Assembly: GCA_963770645.1 (NCBI GenBank)
Contig: CAVYQL010000004.1
Span: 1,426,001 to 1,490,000, forward strand
Source: Bog-473 sp963770645
GTDB lineage: Bacteria; Actinomycetota; Acidimicrobiia; Acidimicrobiales; RAAP-2
DNA: 64,000 nt
Reading direction: 5' to 3'
Part shown: piece by piece, positions 1 through 8,485 of the stretch
How positions within the stretch are numbered: position 1 is the stretch's first letter
How the letters are laid out: each line of letters opens with the position of its first letter
Made by a program: the position numbers and the translations under genes
Notes under the pieces: generated by a model
Databases searched by the model: none
Seen by the model: only the letters and a program-made list of their open reading frames with translations
Told to the model about the DNA's origin: nothing

Positions 1-1
1 C

Positions 2-733
2 GGCAACGCGCTCCCCAGCCTCCCATCGTGGGCGGCGGCCAACCTGACGTGGGCTCCGGCAGTGGCCACCCTCAACGGGCAATTCGAGCTCTATTACGCC
101 GTCGACGTCGCTGGCACGAGGGACGAGTGCATCTCAGTGGCGACGTCGGACTCGCCAGGGGGTCCCTTCATCGACAAATCCACCGGGCCGCTCGAGTGCC
201 AGAAGCTGCTCGGTGGGTCCATCGACCCATCGGTCTTTGTCGCCAGCGACGACACGCCGTACCTCGAATGGAAATCCGGCGGCCCCGGTTCCTCCGCCAT
301 CTGGTCCCAACAACTCAACCCCACCGGCAAATCCTTCGCGACGGGGACCAACCCCACACTCCTGCTGACGCCGGATCAGCCCTGGGAGTCGGGCACCGTC
401 GAGGCGCCCGACCTCGTGGCCACCGGCGGGCACGACTACCTCTTCTTCTCGGGGAACAATTGGAACAGCGCCGGCTACGGCGTCGGCGTCGCCACCTGCA
501 CCGGCCCTCTCGGCCCCTGCACAGACAACTCGACGAGCCCGATCCTCGCGAGCGGAGACGGTATCGATGGACCAGGGGGCGAGTCGGTGTTCACCGATGC
601 CACCGGCGATTTCTTCATCGCCTTCCACGCGTGGGTGCCCGGTGCGGTGGGTTTCCCCAACAACCGGGACCTCTACATCCGCCACCTCAGCTTCTCGGGC
701 TCCGTGCCCAGCGTCGGCGGGCCGGTGGGCTAA
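2..733 (+). CDS. Glycoside hydrolase family 43-like protein, 5' end cut by the window
   Basis: The reading frame is open from the first bases and ends in TAA at 731-733, so the start lies upstream. The visible ~243 residues look like a five-bladed beta-propeller of the GH43 type: an aromatic 'TWAP' strand, 'LYYAV', 'IDPSVF' (a likely catalytic-site Asp) and 'VEAPDLV', where the Glu matches the position of the general acid. The first catalytic Asp would be upstream. Paired cysteines suggest an exported protein, although no signal peptide is visible in this fragment. Family members act on arabinan or xylan side chains; the substrate cannot be told here. The last 4 bases overlap the end of the convergent exonuclease gene. 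Confidence 0.7.
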   Translation, partial: GNALPSLPSWAAANLTWAPAVATLNGQFELYYAVDVAGTRDECISVATSDSPGGPFIDKSTGPLECQKLLGGSIDPSVFVASDDTPYLEWKSGGPGSSAIWSQQLNPTGKSFATGTNPTLLLTPDQPWESGTVEAPDLVATGGHDYLFFSGNNWNSAGYGVGVATCTGPLGPCTDNSTSPILASGDGIDGPGGESVFTDATGDFFIAFHAWVPGAVGFPNNRDLYIRHLSFSGSVPSVGGPVG

Positions 734-1614
734 GCACCTGCCCGGCTGGCCGCCAGCTTCTCGGCTCGAGTGGCTATCCCGCTCGCGTCGAGACCGGCAC
801 AGATTGCTGCGAAGCCGGCCCTCGGGCCCCGCCAGCGCAGATCGTCGGTGTTGCCGAGGAGCGAGCGGTCTACCCGGAGCGTCGCCAGATCCTTGAACAG
901 CCGGGCGTGTTCGATGTCGTCGCGCAGCGTCGCCGCCAGCTTGGCCGCGCCGCGGACCGTGACCTCCCACTCGGCGGGATCGGCCGGGATGTCCTCGAGG
1001 TGCACCCAGCGCGCCAGCGCGGCGGCGGCCGACTTGGCGCCCCACCCGGCGAGCCCCGGGAACCCGTCCGCGCTGTCGCCGACGAGGGCCAGGTAATCGG
1101 GGATCGATGAGGGGCCGACGCCGAACTTGGCCACGACACCCGACTCGTCGATCAGAAGGTCCCTGCGGCGATCGAGCTGGACGACGCGCGTGCCGGCGAC
1201 ACACTGCCCGAGGTCCTTGTCCGGCGTGCAGATGATCACCTGCTCGACGCCGGCATCGTCATCCGCCACGGCCGCTGCGCTGGCCAGGGCGTCGTCCGCC
1301 TCGAGCTCGACCATCGGCCACACCACCACGCCGAGCGCGGCGAGCGCCTCTTCGAGCGGCCACGCCTGGGACCACAGGTCCGGGTCGATACCCTCACCGG
1401 TCTTGTAGCCGGGCCACAGCTCGTTGCGGAAGGACTCGATGACGTGGTCCGTCGCGACACCAACATGGGTGGCGCCGTCGGACAGCAGCTGGAGCACCGA
1501 ACCGAGCACGCCGCGAACAGCCGCCACCTCTTCGCCGGCCGCGTTGCGATGTGGTGGGGCGCCAAAGAAGTGGCGGAACAGCTCGTAGGTCCCGTCGACG
1601 AGGTGCACCTTCAT
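730..1614 (-). CDS. Stand-alone 5'-3' exonuclease (DNA polymerase I N-domain/FEN-like)
   Basis: A 294-residue protein beginning MKVHLVDGTYELFRHFF, the form of the PIN-like 5'-3' exonuclease domain found at the N terminus of DNA polymerase I. Metal-binding acidic residues are visible in 'LVDGTYE', 'ELEADDALA' and 'TPDKDLGQ', and an H3TH region lies around 'YLALVGDSADGFPGLAGWGAKSA' (about residues 175-200). No polymerase domain follows, so it is a separate flap/exonuclease paralog, perhaps used in RNA-primer removal or repair. The ATG at 1614 starts the conserved fold directly. It is transcribed divergently from the MFS exporter; the 232 bases between them show no promoter I would defend. Confidence 0.85.
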   Translation of the reverse strand: MKVHLVDGTYELFRHFFGAPPHRNAAGEEVAAVRGVLGSVLQLLSDGATHVGVATDHVIESFRNELWPGYKTGEGIDPDLWSQAWPLEEALAALGVVVWPMVELEADDALASAAAVADDDAGVEQVIICTPDKDLGQCVAGTRVVQLDRRRDLLIDESGVVAKFGVGPSSIPDYLALVGDSADGFPGLAGWGAKSAAAALARWVHLEDIPADPAEWEVTVRGAAKLAATLRDDIEHARLFKDLATLRVDRSLLGNTDDLRWRGPRAGFAAICAGLDASGIATRAEKLAASRAGA

Positions 1615-1846
1615 AGATGGTCCGAGTCTGTCATCGGGCGGGGTCGAGTGGGGCTGGTGTGAACGTTCGTCCGGCGGCCGCGCGATTTGTCACATCCGAT
1701 CGCTAAACCGGGTCTTCTCACCGCTCAGTACGAATTCGACGTCCGAACCTCGACGGACCCCCGCAGACCGCAGCCGTAGGTTGGGAACAACCCACCGCCA
1801 GCCGATGTTGCTGCACTGACAGACGTCTTTGCGCCCAAGGAGACCC

Positions 1847-3367
1847 ATGTCCACCGATCACAAGGGACACGGCATCATGATCGAGCTCGACGACGGGCGC
1901 ACGGTGCCGTCCTGGCTCGTCCTCGCGCTTGTCTGCATCGGCCAGTTCATGGTCGTCCTCGACGCATCGATCGTGAACGTGGCGCTGCCTTCCATCCAGC
2001 GTGACCTGCACTTCAGCACCTCGAGCCTGCAATGGGTGGTCAACGCCTACACGCTGACCTTCGCCGGTTTCCTCCTCCTCGGTGGCCGGGCCGCCGACCT
2101 CTTCGGGCGGCGTCGCATCTTTTTGGTGGGCCTCGCCGTCTTCACGGCCTCGAGTCTCTTCGGGGGCTTGGCGCAGAACGAGGCGTGGCTGGTGACTGCC
2201 CGGGCGATGCAGGGACTCGGTGCGGCCATCCTCGCCCCGGCGACACTCACGATCCTCACCGCCACCTATCCCGAGGGGACCGCACGCGCCTGGGCCCTCG
2301 GGGCGTGGAGCGCCGTCTCCTCGGCCGGCGCGTCGGCCGGCGCGCTTCTCGGAGGCATCCTCACGGAATTCTTGAACTGGCGCTGGATCCTCTTCGTGAA
2401 CGTCCCCGTCGGCGTCATCGCCCTGGTGGCGGCACGACGGGACCTCCCCGAGTCGAGGGCGGAGATGGCGCACCGGCACCTCGACCTCGGCGGCGCCGTC
2501 ACGGTCACCGCCGGGCTGGTCGCCCTCGTCTACGCGCTGGTACGTACCGAGAGCTACTCGTGGGGCTCGGCCGAGGTCCTCATGCCGCTGGTCCTGGGCG
2601 TGCTGCTCATCGCTGTCTTCCTGTTCCTCCAGGCCCGCGTGTCCAAGGCACCCCTGGTGCCACTGCGGATCTTCGCGTCGCGCTCTGTGGCGGGTGGCAA
2701 CGCAGTGATGTTTTTGCTGTTCGGCGCGCTGTTCGCCTCGTGGTACTTCGAGACGCTCTACATGCAACACGTGCTGGGCTACAGCCCGCTCCAGGCCGGG
2801 TTGGCCTTCTTGCCCCAGACGCTCCTGATCGCCGCGGGGGCCCAGGTGACGTCGCGCCTGGTGCCGCGTCTGGGGCCCCGTCCCCTGATCCTGCTGGGCG
2901 CGCTCGTGGCCTGCGGCGGGTTGGCATGGCTGGCCCAGATCAGGCCCGACAGCACCTTCGTGGGCGACCTGCTCGGACCCTTCATCCTGATCGGTCTGGG
3001 CATGGGCCTCGCCGTGACACCGATCGCCGTGGCAGGCACTGCGGGGGTGAAGCGCGCCGAGGCCGGCCTGGCGTCCGGTCTCTTGAACACGTCGCGCACC
3101 GTGGGTGCCTCCATCGGTCTGGCCGCGCTGGCGACGGTCGCCGCCAACCGCACGTCGGGTGCGCTGGCCGGGAAGCTGGTGACCTCGGGCCGGACCGCCG
3201 CTGCGCTGACTGACGGCTATGCCCTGGCATTCAGCGTGGCCGCCGGGTTGCTCCTCGTGACCGCAGTGGTGGCCCTGGCCACCTTGCCCTCGCTCCGTGA
3301 CCTGACCGCGAACGCCCAGGCGTCCCGAGAAGCTGCGGTCCCGATCCTCGAACTAGAAGAGGCGTAG
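1847..3367 (+). CDS. MFS drug/proton antiporter, DHA2 (EmrB/QacA) family, 14 TM
   Basis: About 506 residues with regularly spaced hydrophobic helices over the whole length, consistent with 14 membrane spans. Signature stretches include 'DASIVNVALPSIQ' in TM1, 'GGRAADLFGRRR' (the loop 2-3 motif A) and 'ALLGGILTEFLNWRWIFV'-like motif C in TM5. Members export drugs, dyes or metabolites using the proton gradient; the substrate is unknown. I chose ATG 1847 because AAGGAG sits a few bases upstream (1838-1843); an in-frame TTG at 1829 has no such site. It is a single-gene unit with no adjacent regulator. Confidence 0.9.
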   Translation: MSTDHKGHGIMIELDDGRTVPSWLVLALVCIGQFMVVLDASIVNVALPSIQRDLHFSTSSLQWVVNAYTLTFAGFLLLGGRAADLFGRRRIFLVGLAVFTASSLFGGLAQNEAWLVTARAMQGLGAAILAPATLTILTATYPEGTARAWALGAWSAVSSAGASAGALLGGILTEFLNWRWILFVNVPVGVIALVAARRDLPESRAEMAHRHLDLGGAVTVTAGLVALVYALVRTESYSWGSAEVLMPLVLGVLLIAVFLFLQARVSKAPLVPLRIFASRSVAGGNAVMFLLFGALFASWYFETLYMQHVLGYSPLQAGLAFLPQTLLIAAGAQVTSRLVPRLGPRPLILLGALVACGGLAWLAQIRPDSTFVGDLLGPFILIGLGMGLAVTPIAVAGTAGVKRAEAGLASGLLNTSRTVGASIGLAALATVAANRTSGALAGKLVTSGRTAAALTDGYALAFSVAAGLLLVTAVVALATLPSLRDLTANAQASREAAVPILELEEA

Positions 3368-3435
3368 CCCACCCGGGCCCGATAGTGGCCGGGCCCGTCA
3401 GGTCGCCGCGATGGTGCCGCACATCGCTCGCGCGG

Positions 3436-3819
3436 TCAGCCTGCGGGTTCCTCCAGCTGTTCCATGAACTCGAGACGGATCCCTCCCGGTGCCTCGACGA
3501 ACGCAATACGGCGCGTGCCGAAGGAACCCGTCACGGTGCGCGGACCCCACAGGACCGTGTGACGGGCCAGCTCGGCGTCGAGGTCGTCGACGAAGAGGGC
3601 GGGGTGCAAGAACCCCTCGTCCGGCAGCGCGCAGGCGTCCTCGTAGATCGCGTGGGTGAACAAGGTGAGCGCCAGCGTGCCGAGCTGGACGTCCGCTCGC
3701 CGCCCGTTCTCCCACGCCACCGGCTCGGTCACCGTCGCGCCGGCCGCCCGGTACCACTCGCACGCGCCCTCCAGGTCGGCGACCTTGATGGCCAGGTTGG
3801 CCATGCCGGTGACGGCCAT
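3436..3819 (-). CDS. VOC-superfamily protein (glyoxalase/dioxygenase fold), second in operon
   Basis: A 127-residue one-module VOC protein: beta-alpha-beta-beta-beta units with 'MANLAIKVADLEGACEWYRAAGATV' at the N terminus and 'EAPGGIRLEFMEQLE' at the C terminus, the usual place of the last metal-ligand Glu. Its ATG at 3819 shares one base with the stop of the upstream VOC gene (TGATG), so the two are probably translationally coupled. With the amidohydrolase they form a three-gene minus-strand operon. VOC members include glyoxalases, extradiol dioxygenases and isomerases. The reaction cannot be assigned, but the context suggests catabolism of an oxygenated or aromatic compound. Confidence 0.85.
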   Translation of the reverse strand: MAVTGMANLAIKVADLEGACEWYRAAGATVTEPVAWENGRRADVQLGTLALTLFTHAIYEDACALPDEGFLHPALFVDDLDAELARHTVLWGPRTVTGSFGTRRIAFVEAPGGIRLEFMEQLEEPAG

Positions 3820-4312
3820 CAGTGCAGGGGCGTGCCGTAGAGCGAGCCGAGGTCCTCGGCGATCAGCTCGAGTCGCACGCCGTCGGGGTCGGAGAAGTAG
3901 AGCGAGATCTCGCTTTCGATCTGCGTGGGGATCCCGGCGGCTTCGAGCTGGGCCCGCGCCGCGTCCCAATGCTCCCTGTCGACCGAGATCGCGAGGTGGT
4001 GGAACCCGCCCAGCACTTCTTGGTAGGGGCCGAGCCCGAGGCCGGGGAAATCGAAGAAGGCGAGGCTGTTGTCGTGGCCCAGGTCGAAGAACAAGTGCGT
4101 CGAGCCCTTGTAGTCGCGGTTCTCGAAGAGCTCGACCAGTGGGAAGCCGAGGAGCTCTTGGTAGAAGCGGATCGTCCGCTCGACGTCGGAACACAGTAGC
4201 GCCAGGTGGTGCACGCCGCGCGCGTCGAGGGTGGCCGACCTGCAGGATCCCGGAGGTACGCCGCCCGCAGGCGCTCTCGCTCGACCGCCGCCGCTTCGAG
4301 GTCGACTGTCAC
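3819..4312 (-). CDS. VOC-family protein, N terminus separated by an apparent frameshift
   Basis: The GTG at 4312-4310 overlaps the amidohydrolase stop as GTGA, the standard coupling in this genome, and begins an N-terminal helix (VTVDLEAAAVERERLRAAYL). The VOC core (VHHLALLCSDVERTIRFYQE to DPDGVRLELIAEDL) lies in a different frame. Adding one base near 4236-4250 would join them into a protein of about 164 residues, typical for the family. The core reads well and carries the metal-ligand positions His ('GVHHLAL') and Glu ('VRLELI'). Without the frameshift the core has no good start except a GTG inside the first strand. I treat it as one gene with a consensus error; a real mutation is possible. 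Confidence 0.7.
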
Positions 4313-5460
4313 AAACCGAGCAGCCAGGCGGCGTTGGCCCCCAAGATGTTTGCCCGCGCCGGCTCCGCCAAGCCCACAACGGCACGCTCTGCGGCGCGCA
4401 TCGGGTCCGCCACCCCTTCGGCGTGGGGCCAGTCGCTGCCGATCATGAAGGTGTCGCCCCCGACCTTGGGCACGAGACGGTTCGGCATCTCGTACGGCAG
4501 CGCGGCCACCCGGACCTGGCGCAGGAAGTAGGCGGACGGACGCTCGGCGAGCGAGCGGAAGGGCTCCCCATGACGCGCCGCGTAAAAGTCCGATGCGCCG
4601 TCGAGGTGGAGCAAGAAGTGCGGGACCCAGCTCGCCGTCAGCTCCACGACACCGATGCGAAGCCGGGGGAACCGCTCGAGGACTCCGTTGAGGATGAGGT
4701 TGGCCAGCGCCACCGCCGGTGCCATGTACAAGAAGATGGAATCGAAGAGCTGCTCGCCGTCCTCTTGTTCCCCTGTGCGCCAGGCCGGGTGCAGCGGGCT
4801 TTCGAACTCCGAGACGTGGAAAACCGGTGCCACACCCTCGTCGCTGAACGCGGCCCACACGGGATCGAAGTCGGGAGCGGACAGCGGCTTCCCGTCGACG
4901 GGAGCCGGTGCGACCATGGCGAGGCGGAGGCCCTGGGCCCGGATCCGCTTGATCTCCTCGACCGCCCACGCCGGGTCGTGCAAGAGCACGTGCGCCACAC
5001 CGAAGAGGCGATCCTTCCCGTCGTGACACACGTCGGCCACGAAGCGGTTGTACGCCCGCGCGTTGGCGCGCTGGGCCTGGCGGTCAGAGGCCAGCCTTTG
5101 CTCCCACAAGAGGCCGTAGTTGGGGAACATCACGGCGGCGTCGAGCCCGAACTCGTCGAGCGAGGCGAGCCGCGCCCCGGCGAGCCGGTAGTTGTCCGGC
5201 ACGAGCTCGTCGAATGACGCCGGCGCTCGCTCGCCGCGCAGCCGGCGCTGACGGTCTTCGCCGATAAGCACCGAGCGCTCGGGGATGGGGACCTCGAGCG
5301 GGGTCAGGTGAGTGCCCCGCCAGGTCAGCCACGGCCACCCCGCGTCGTCGTCGGAGATGGACAACGCATCGGGACGGTTCGCCGGGTCGATGTACTCGGA
5401 CCAGGTCGTCCTCGATTCGAAGAGATGCTGGTCGACGTCGATGATCTGCAGCGTCGTCAT
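4309..5460 (-). CDS. Metal-dependent amidohydrolase (Amidohydrolase_2 family)
   Basis: A 383-residue TIM-barrel hydrolase starting MTTLQIIDVDQHLFE; the D-x-D-x-H stretch is the first metal-binding strand. A later 'GSDWPHAEG' (about residue 345) carries the C-terminal metal/catalytic Asp typical of the family, which includes ACMS decarboxylase-like and 2-pyrone or vanillate-type decarboxylases and hydrolases. It is the first gene of an operon with two VOC proteins. Together these look like a short catabolic module for a ring-cleavage-type substrate; that role is inferred from context only. Confidence 0.85.
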   Translation of the reverse strand: MTTLQIIDVDQHLFESRTTWSEYIDPANRPDALSISDDDAGWPWLTWRGTHLTPLEVPIPERSVLIGEDRQRRLRGERAPASFDELVPDNYRLAGARLASLDEFGLDAAVMFPNYGLLWEQRLASDRQAQRANARAYNRFVADVCHDGKDRLFGVAHVLLHDPAWAVEEIKRIRAQGLRLAMVAPAPVDGKPLSAPDFDPVWAAFSDEGVAPVFHVSEFESPLHPAWRTGEQEDGEQLFDSIFLYMAPAVALANLILNGVLERFPRLRIGVVELTASWVPHFLLHLDGASDFYAARHGEPFRSLAERPSAYFLRQVRVAALPYEMPNRLVPKVGGDTFMIGSDWPHAEGVADPMRAAERAVVGLAEPARANILGANAAWLLGL

Positions 5461-5559
5461 GGTCCCTCCTGCCGCGTCGCGCGACGCGGCTTTCCCCTAG
5501 TCTCGCCGGGAATCGGCGCGCGGTCCAACGAGAGCCGGCCCAGGGCAGTGCCCGAGCGC

Positions 5560-6492
5560 CTACTCGATCGAGTCCCGCAACCCGCGCAGCCAGTCGTCCG
5601 CGGCCTGCCAGGCCGCGTCAGCTTGACGCCGCTGCTCGGCTCCGTGTTCGCCCGCCGCCGGGTACGAGCCGAGGAACTTCACCTCGGCCAGCCCGGCGTG
5701 CAGGTCGCGTAGGCAGTCGGCCACCAGCTCGTCGCCAACGTGGCCGGTCAGGTCGATGACGAAGCAGTAGTCGCCGAGGCCCTGCTTGGTCGGCCGGGAC
5801 TCGAGCTTGGTCAAGTTGATGTTGCGCGCCGCGAACTGGCCGAGGATGCCGTGCAGGCTTCCGGGGTGGTCGGCTCGCTGGAAGCACACGATGCTCGTCT
5901 TGTCATGGCCGGTGGGTTTGGGCACCCGCGTCCGGGCGACGAGAACGAAGCGGGTCTGGTTGTCGGGGTGGTCCTCGACGTCCTCGGCCACGACCACCAG
6001 GCCGTAACGCTCGGCGGCGAGCCGGGGGGCGATGGCGGCCTCGCCGGGCCCACCGGACTCGCCGAGGGTCCGGGCCGCGTCGGCGGTGGAGTTGGCCGCC
6101 CGCTGTTCCGCCTCGGGCAGCTCCCGGGCCAGGTACTTCTGGCACTGCGCCAGGGCATGCGGATAGGAGGACACGGCGCGGATGTCGGCCAGGGCCGTCC
6201 CGGGCCGGGTCAACAGATGGAGATGGATGTCAATGACCACTTCGCGCTGGATGTGCAGGTCCACGTCGTGGATGAGGCCGTCGATCGTCGCGCTCACCGT
6301 GCCCTCGATCGCGTTTTCGATGGGCACGAAACCCAGGTCGACAGACCCCTGTGCCACCGCATCGAGCACCGCGGTGATGGAACCGAGGGAGCGCTGCTCG
6401 GCCTCGGCCAGGTCCGGCTGACTCAGCAGCGCCTCCTGGGTGAACGTGGCTGCCGGGCCGAAGTACGCGACGGTTTTCACAGGCGGGGTCAC
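5560..6492 (-). CDS. pheA: Prephenate dehydratase
   Basis: Converts prephenate to phenylpyruvate in phenylalanine synthesis. The 310-residue protein has the catalytic PDT domain first ('VAYFGPAATFTQEA', 'VPIENAIEGTV', 'NQTRFVLV' with the catalytic Thr-Arg-Phe) and a C-terminal ACT regulatory domain with 'GSLHGIL' and 'ESRPTKQGLGDY', the phenylalanine-binding site for feedback inhibition. There is no chorismate mutase domain, so this is the monofunctional actinobacterial form. It starts at GTG 6492, or possibly GTG 6480. It is divergent from larB with only about 23 bases between the starts, so at least one of the two is likely leaderless or has overlapping signals. Confidence 0.93.
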   Translation of the reverse strand: MTPPVKTVAYFGPAATFTQEALLSQPDLAEAEQRSLGSITAVLDAVAQGSVDLGFVPIENAIEGTVSATIDGLIHDVDLHIQREVVIDIHLHLLTRPGTALADIRAVSSYPHALAQCQKYLARELPEAEQRAANSTADAARTLGESGGPGEAAIAPRLAAERYGLVVVAEDVEDHPDNQTRFVLVARTRVPKPTGHDKTSIVCFQRADHPGSLHGILGQFAARNINLTKLESRPTKQGLGDYCFVIDLTGHVGDELVADCLRDLHAGLAEVKFLGSYPAAGEHGAEQRRQADAAWQAADDWLRGLRDSIE

Positions 6493-6515
6493 AGTTGGGC
6501 AGGATAGAGCAGGTC

Positions 6516-7277
6516 ATGGACGCTTCTTCGCTTCGAGCGCTGGTCGAACAGGTCGCCGCGGGCCAGTGCACGCCCGACGACGCAGTACGCCAGCTGCGCC
6601 GGCTGCCCTACGCGGACCTCGGCTTCGCCCGCGTGGACCTGCAGCGTGACCTGAGGCTCGGCATGCCCGAGGCCGTCTACGGGCCGGGCAAGACTCCCGA
6701 GCACTGCGCATCGGTGGTGCAGGAGCTCCTTGGCGGTACCGACGGGCCGGTGCTCCTCACCCGTGCGAGCGAGGACCAGGTCAAGGCCGCCTCGGCCGTC
6801 GCCGCCGCCCTGGGCGCGGGACCGGGGACTGTCTCGGACAGCGGCACCTTCTGCACCGTCGTCTTTCGCCCCGCCACAGGCCGTCACGGCTCCGTCGTCG
6901 TGGTGACCGCGGGCACCGCCGACCTGCCGGTCGCCACCGAGTGCATCGCCGTCCTGCGCGCCCTCGGCTTCGACCCCACCGGGCTCACCGACTGTGGGGT
7001 GGCCGGCCTGCACCGGCTTCTCGCCGAGGTCGACACCATCGCGATGGCCGACGCTGTCATCGTGATCGCGGGCATGGAGGGCGCGCTGGCCAGCGTGGTG
7101 GGCGGGCTCACCCCCGCGCCCATCGTCGCGGTGCCGACCAGCACCGGCTACGGCGCTGCGCTCGAAGGCGTCACGGCGTTGTTGACGATGCTGTCCGCCT
7201 GTTCGTCCGGCATCACCGTCGTCGGCATCGACAACGGATACGGCGCCGCCTGTGCGGTCGCCCGGCAGCTGCCGTGA
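6516..7277 (+). CDS. larB: Pyridinium-3,5-biscarboxylate mononucleotide synthase LarB
   Basis: First enzyme of nickel-pincer nucleotide (NPN) cofactor synthesis: LarB carboxylates the pyridinium ring of nicotinic acid adenine dinucleotide and releases AMP. The 253-residue protein has the family's N-terminal helical part ('GKTPEHC') and a C-terminal PurE-like domain. The Cys in 'LSACSSGITVVGIDNGYGA' (about C229) is at the position of the catalytic Cys that holds the substrate. I chose ATG 6516 over an upstream TTG at 6495. The stop overlaps the larC GTG by 4 bases (GTGA), so larB and larC are coupled. Confidence 0.93.
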   Translation: MDASSLRALVEQVAAGQCTPDDAVRQLRRLPYADLGFARVDLQRDLRLGMPEAVYGPGKTPEHCASVVQELLGGTDGPVLLTRASEDQVKAASAVAAALGAGPGTVSDSGTFCTVVFRPATGRHGSVVVVTAGTADLPVATECIAVLRALGFDPTGLTDCGVAGLHRLLAEVDTIAMADAVIVIAGMEGALASVVGGLTPAPIVAVPTSTGYGAALEGVTALLTMLSACSSGITVVGIDNGYGAACAVARQLP

Positions 7278-8485
7278 GCGAGGGCGGCGGCGCAACGATC
7301 GCCTGGTTCCACTGTTTTGCGGGGATCGCAGGCGACATGGCCCTGGGCGCCCTCGTCGACGCCGGTGCCGACACGGACGAGGTGCGCGGCCTGCTGGGCC
7401 GCCTCGACCTTCCGGGCTGGGACCTGCGGTTCGAGGAAGCGTTGCGCGGTGGGGTGGCTTGCACACGCGCCATCGTCAGCGGGGACGACGTGGTCATCCG
7501 GACCCATGGCGCAATCGCCTCGCTCATCGCGCAGGCTGCCCTGCCGGACCGGGTCACCCAGCGAGCCCTGGCCGCGTTCGGTGCTCTGGCCAGCGTGGAG
7601 GCAGCGCTGCACCGCCGTCCGATCGACCAGGTGCACTTCCACGAGGTGGGGGGGCACGACGCCATCGTCGACATCGTCGGGACGGCGGCGGCGCTCGAGG
7701 TGCTCGGAGTCGACGAGCTCGTAGGTTCGGCTGTCGCCACCGGGACCGGCATGGTGCGCAGCGCCCACGGACGGCTACCGAACCCGGCCCCGGCGACAGT
7801 CCGCCTGCTCGAGGGAGTCCCCAGCTACGGCCGCGACGTCGGCGTGGAGCTCACGACGCCCACCGGCGCCGCGCTCGTCACGACCCTGTGCACCTCGTTC
7901 GGACCGTTACCGGCGATGACGATCGCTGCCTCTGGTTTCGGCGCTGGGACCGCCGAGCTCGACGACCTGCCCAACTGCACCCAGGTGGTGCTCGGCCGGC
8001 GCGCCGCCGCGGAGTCGGTGGGGACCGGCCAACCTCTCGTCGTGCTCGAGACCAACCTCGACGACGTCACCGGGGAACAACTGGGCCACGCACTGGCCAG
8101 CGCGCTCGACGCAGGTGCGCTCGACGCGTGGATCAGTGCCGTGACCATGAAGAAGGGGCGGCCCGGCCATGTGCTCCACGTGCTGGCCGACGCCGGGGAT
8201 GTGGCTGCGCTGCGCGCGGAGATCGAGCGGGTGACGGGCACCATGGGCGTACGCGCCACAGCCGTCGAGCGCTGGCCGGCGTCCCGCGAGCTCGGAGAGG
8301 TCACTGTCGACGGCATGACCGTGCGCATGAAGGTCACCGAGGGACGCGCCAAGCCGGAGTTCGATGACGTCGCCGTCGTCGCGAGAAAGACGGGATCCAC
8401 GCTGCACGAGGTCGCCAGCCGCGCCGAGGAGGCCTGGCGGACCGGACAATCCCGGATGGGTGGCCCGGAGGGCGAGCCCGCCTGA
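7274..8485 (+). CDS. larC: Nickel-pincer cofactor nickel-insertion enzyme LarC
   Basis: LarC installs nickel into the pyridinium-3,5-bisthiocarboxylic acid mononucleotide, the last step of NPN cofactor synthesis, using CTP. The 403 residues carry 'CFAGIAGDMALGALVDAG' at the N terminus, 'HFHEVGGHDAIVDIVG', 'TPTGAAL' and the C-terminal 'ETNLDDVTGEQLG' CTP-related part. In Lactobacillus plantarum larC is read through a programmed frameshift (LarC1/LarC2); here both parts are in one uninterrupted frame. It is coupled to larB (GTGA) and to the following decarboxylase (TGATG). No larA (lactate racemase) is in the window. Confidence 0.92.
   Translation: MSEGGGATIAWFHCFAGIAGDMALGALVDAGADTDEVRGLLGRLDLPGWDLRFEEALRGGVACTRAIVSGDDVVIRTHGAIASLIAQAALPDRVTQRALAAFGALASVEAALHRRPIDQVHFHEVGGHDAIVDIVGTAAALEVLGVDELVGSAVATGTGMVRSAHGRLPNPAPATVRLLEGVPSYGRDVGVELTTPTGAALVTTLCTSFGPLPAMTIAASGFGAGTAELDDLPNCTQVVLGRRAAAESVGTGQPLVVLETNLDDVTGEQLGHALASALDAGALDAWISAVTMKKGRPGHVLHVLADAGDVAALRAEIERVTGTMGVRATAVERWPASRELGEVTVDGMTVRMKVTEGRAKPEFDDVAVVARKTGSTLHEVASRAEEAWRTGQSRMGGPEGEPA

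Noticed and set aside
7274..8485. Programmed frameshift in larC
   Set aside because: Both halves are in one uninterrupted frame.
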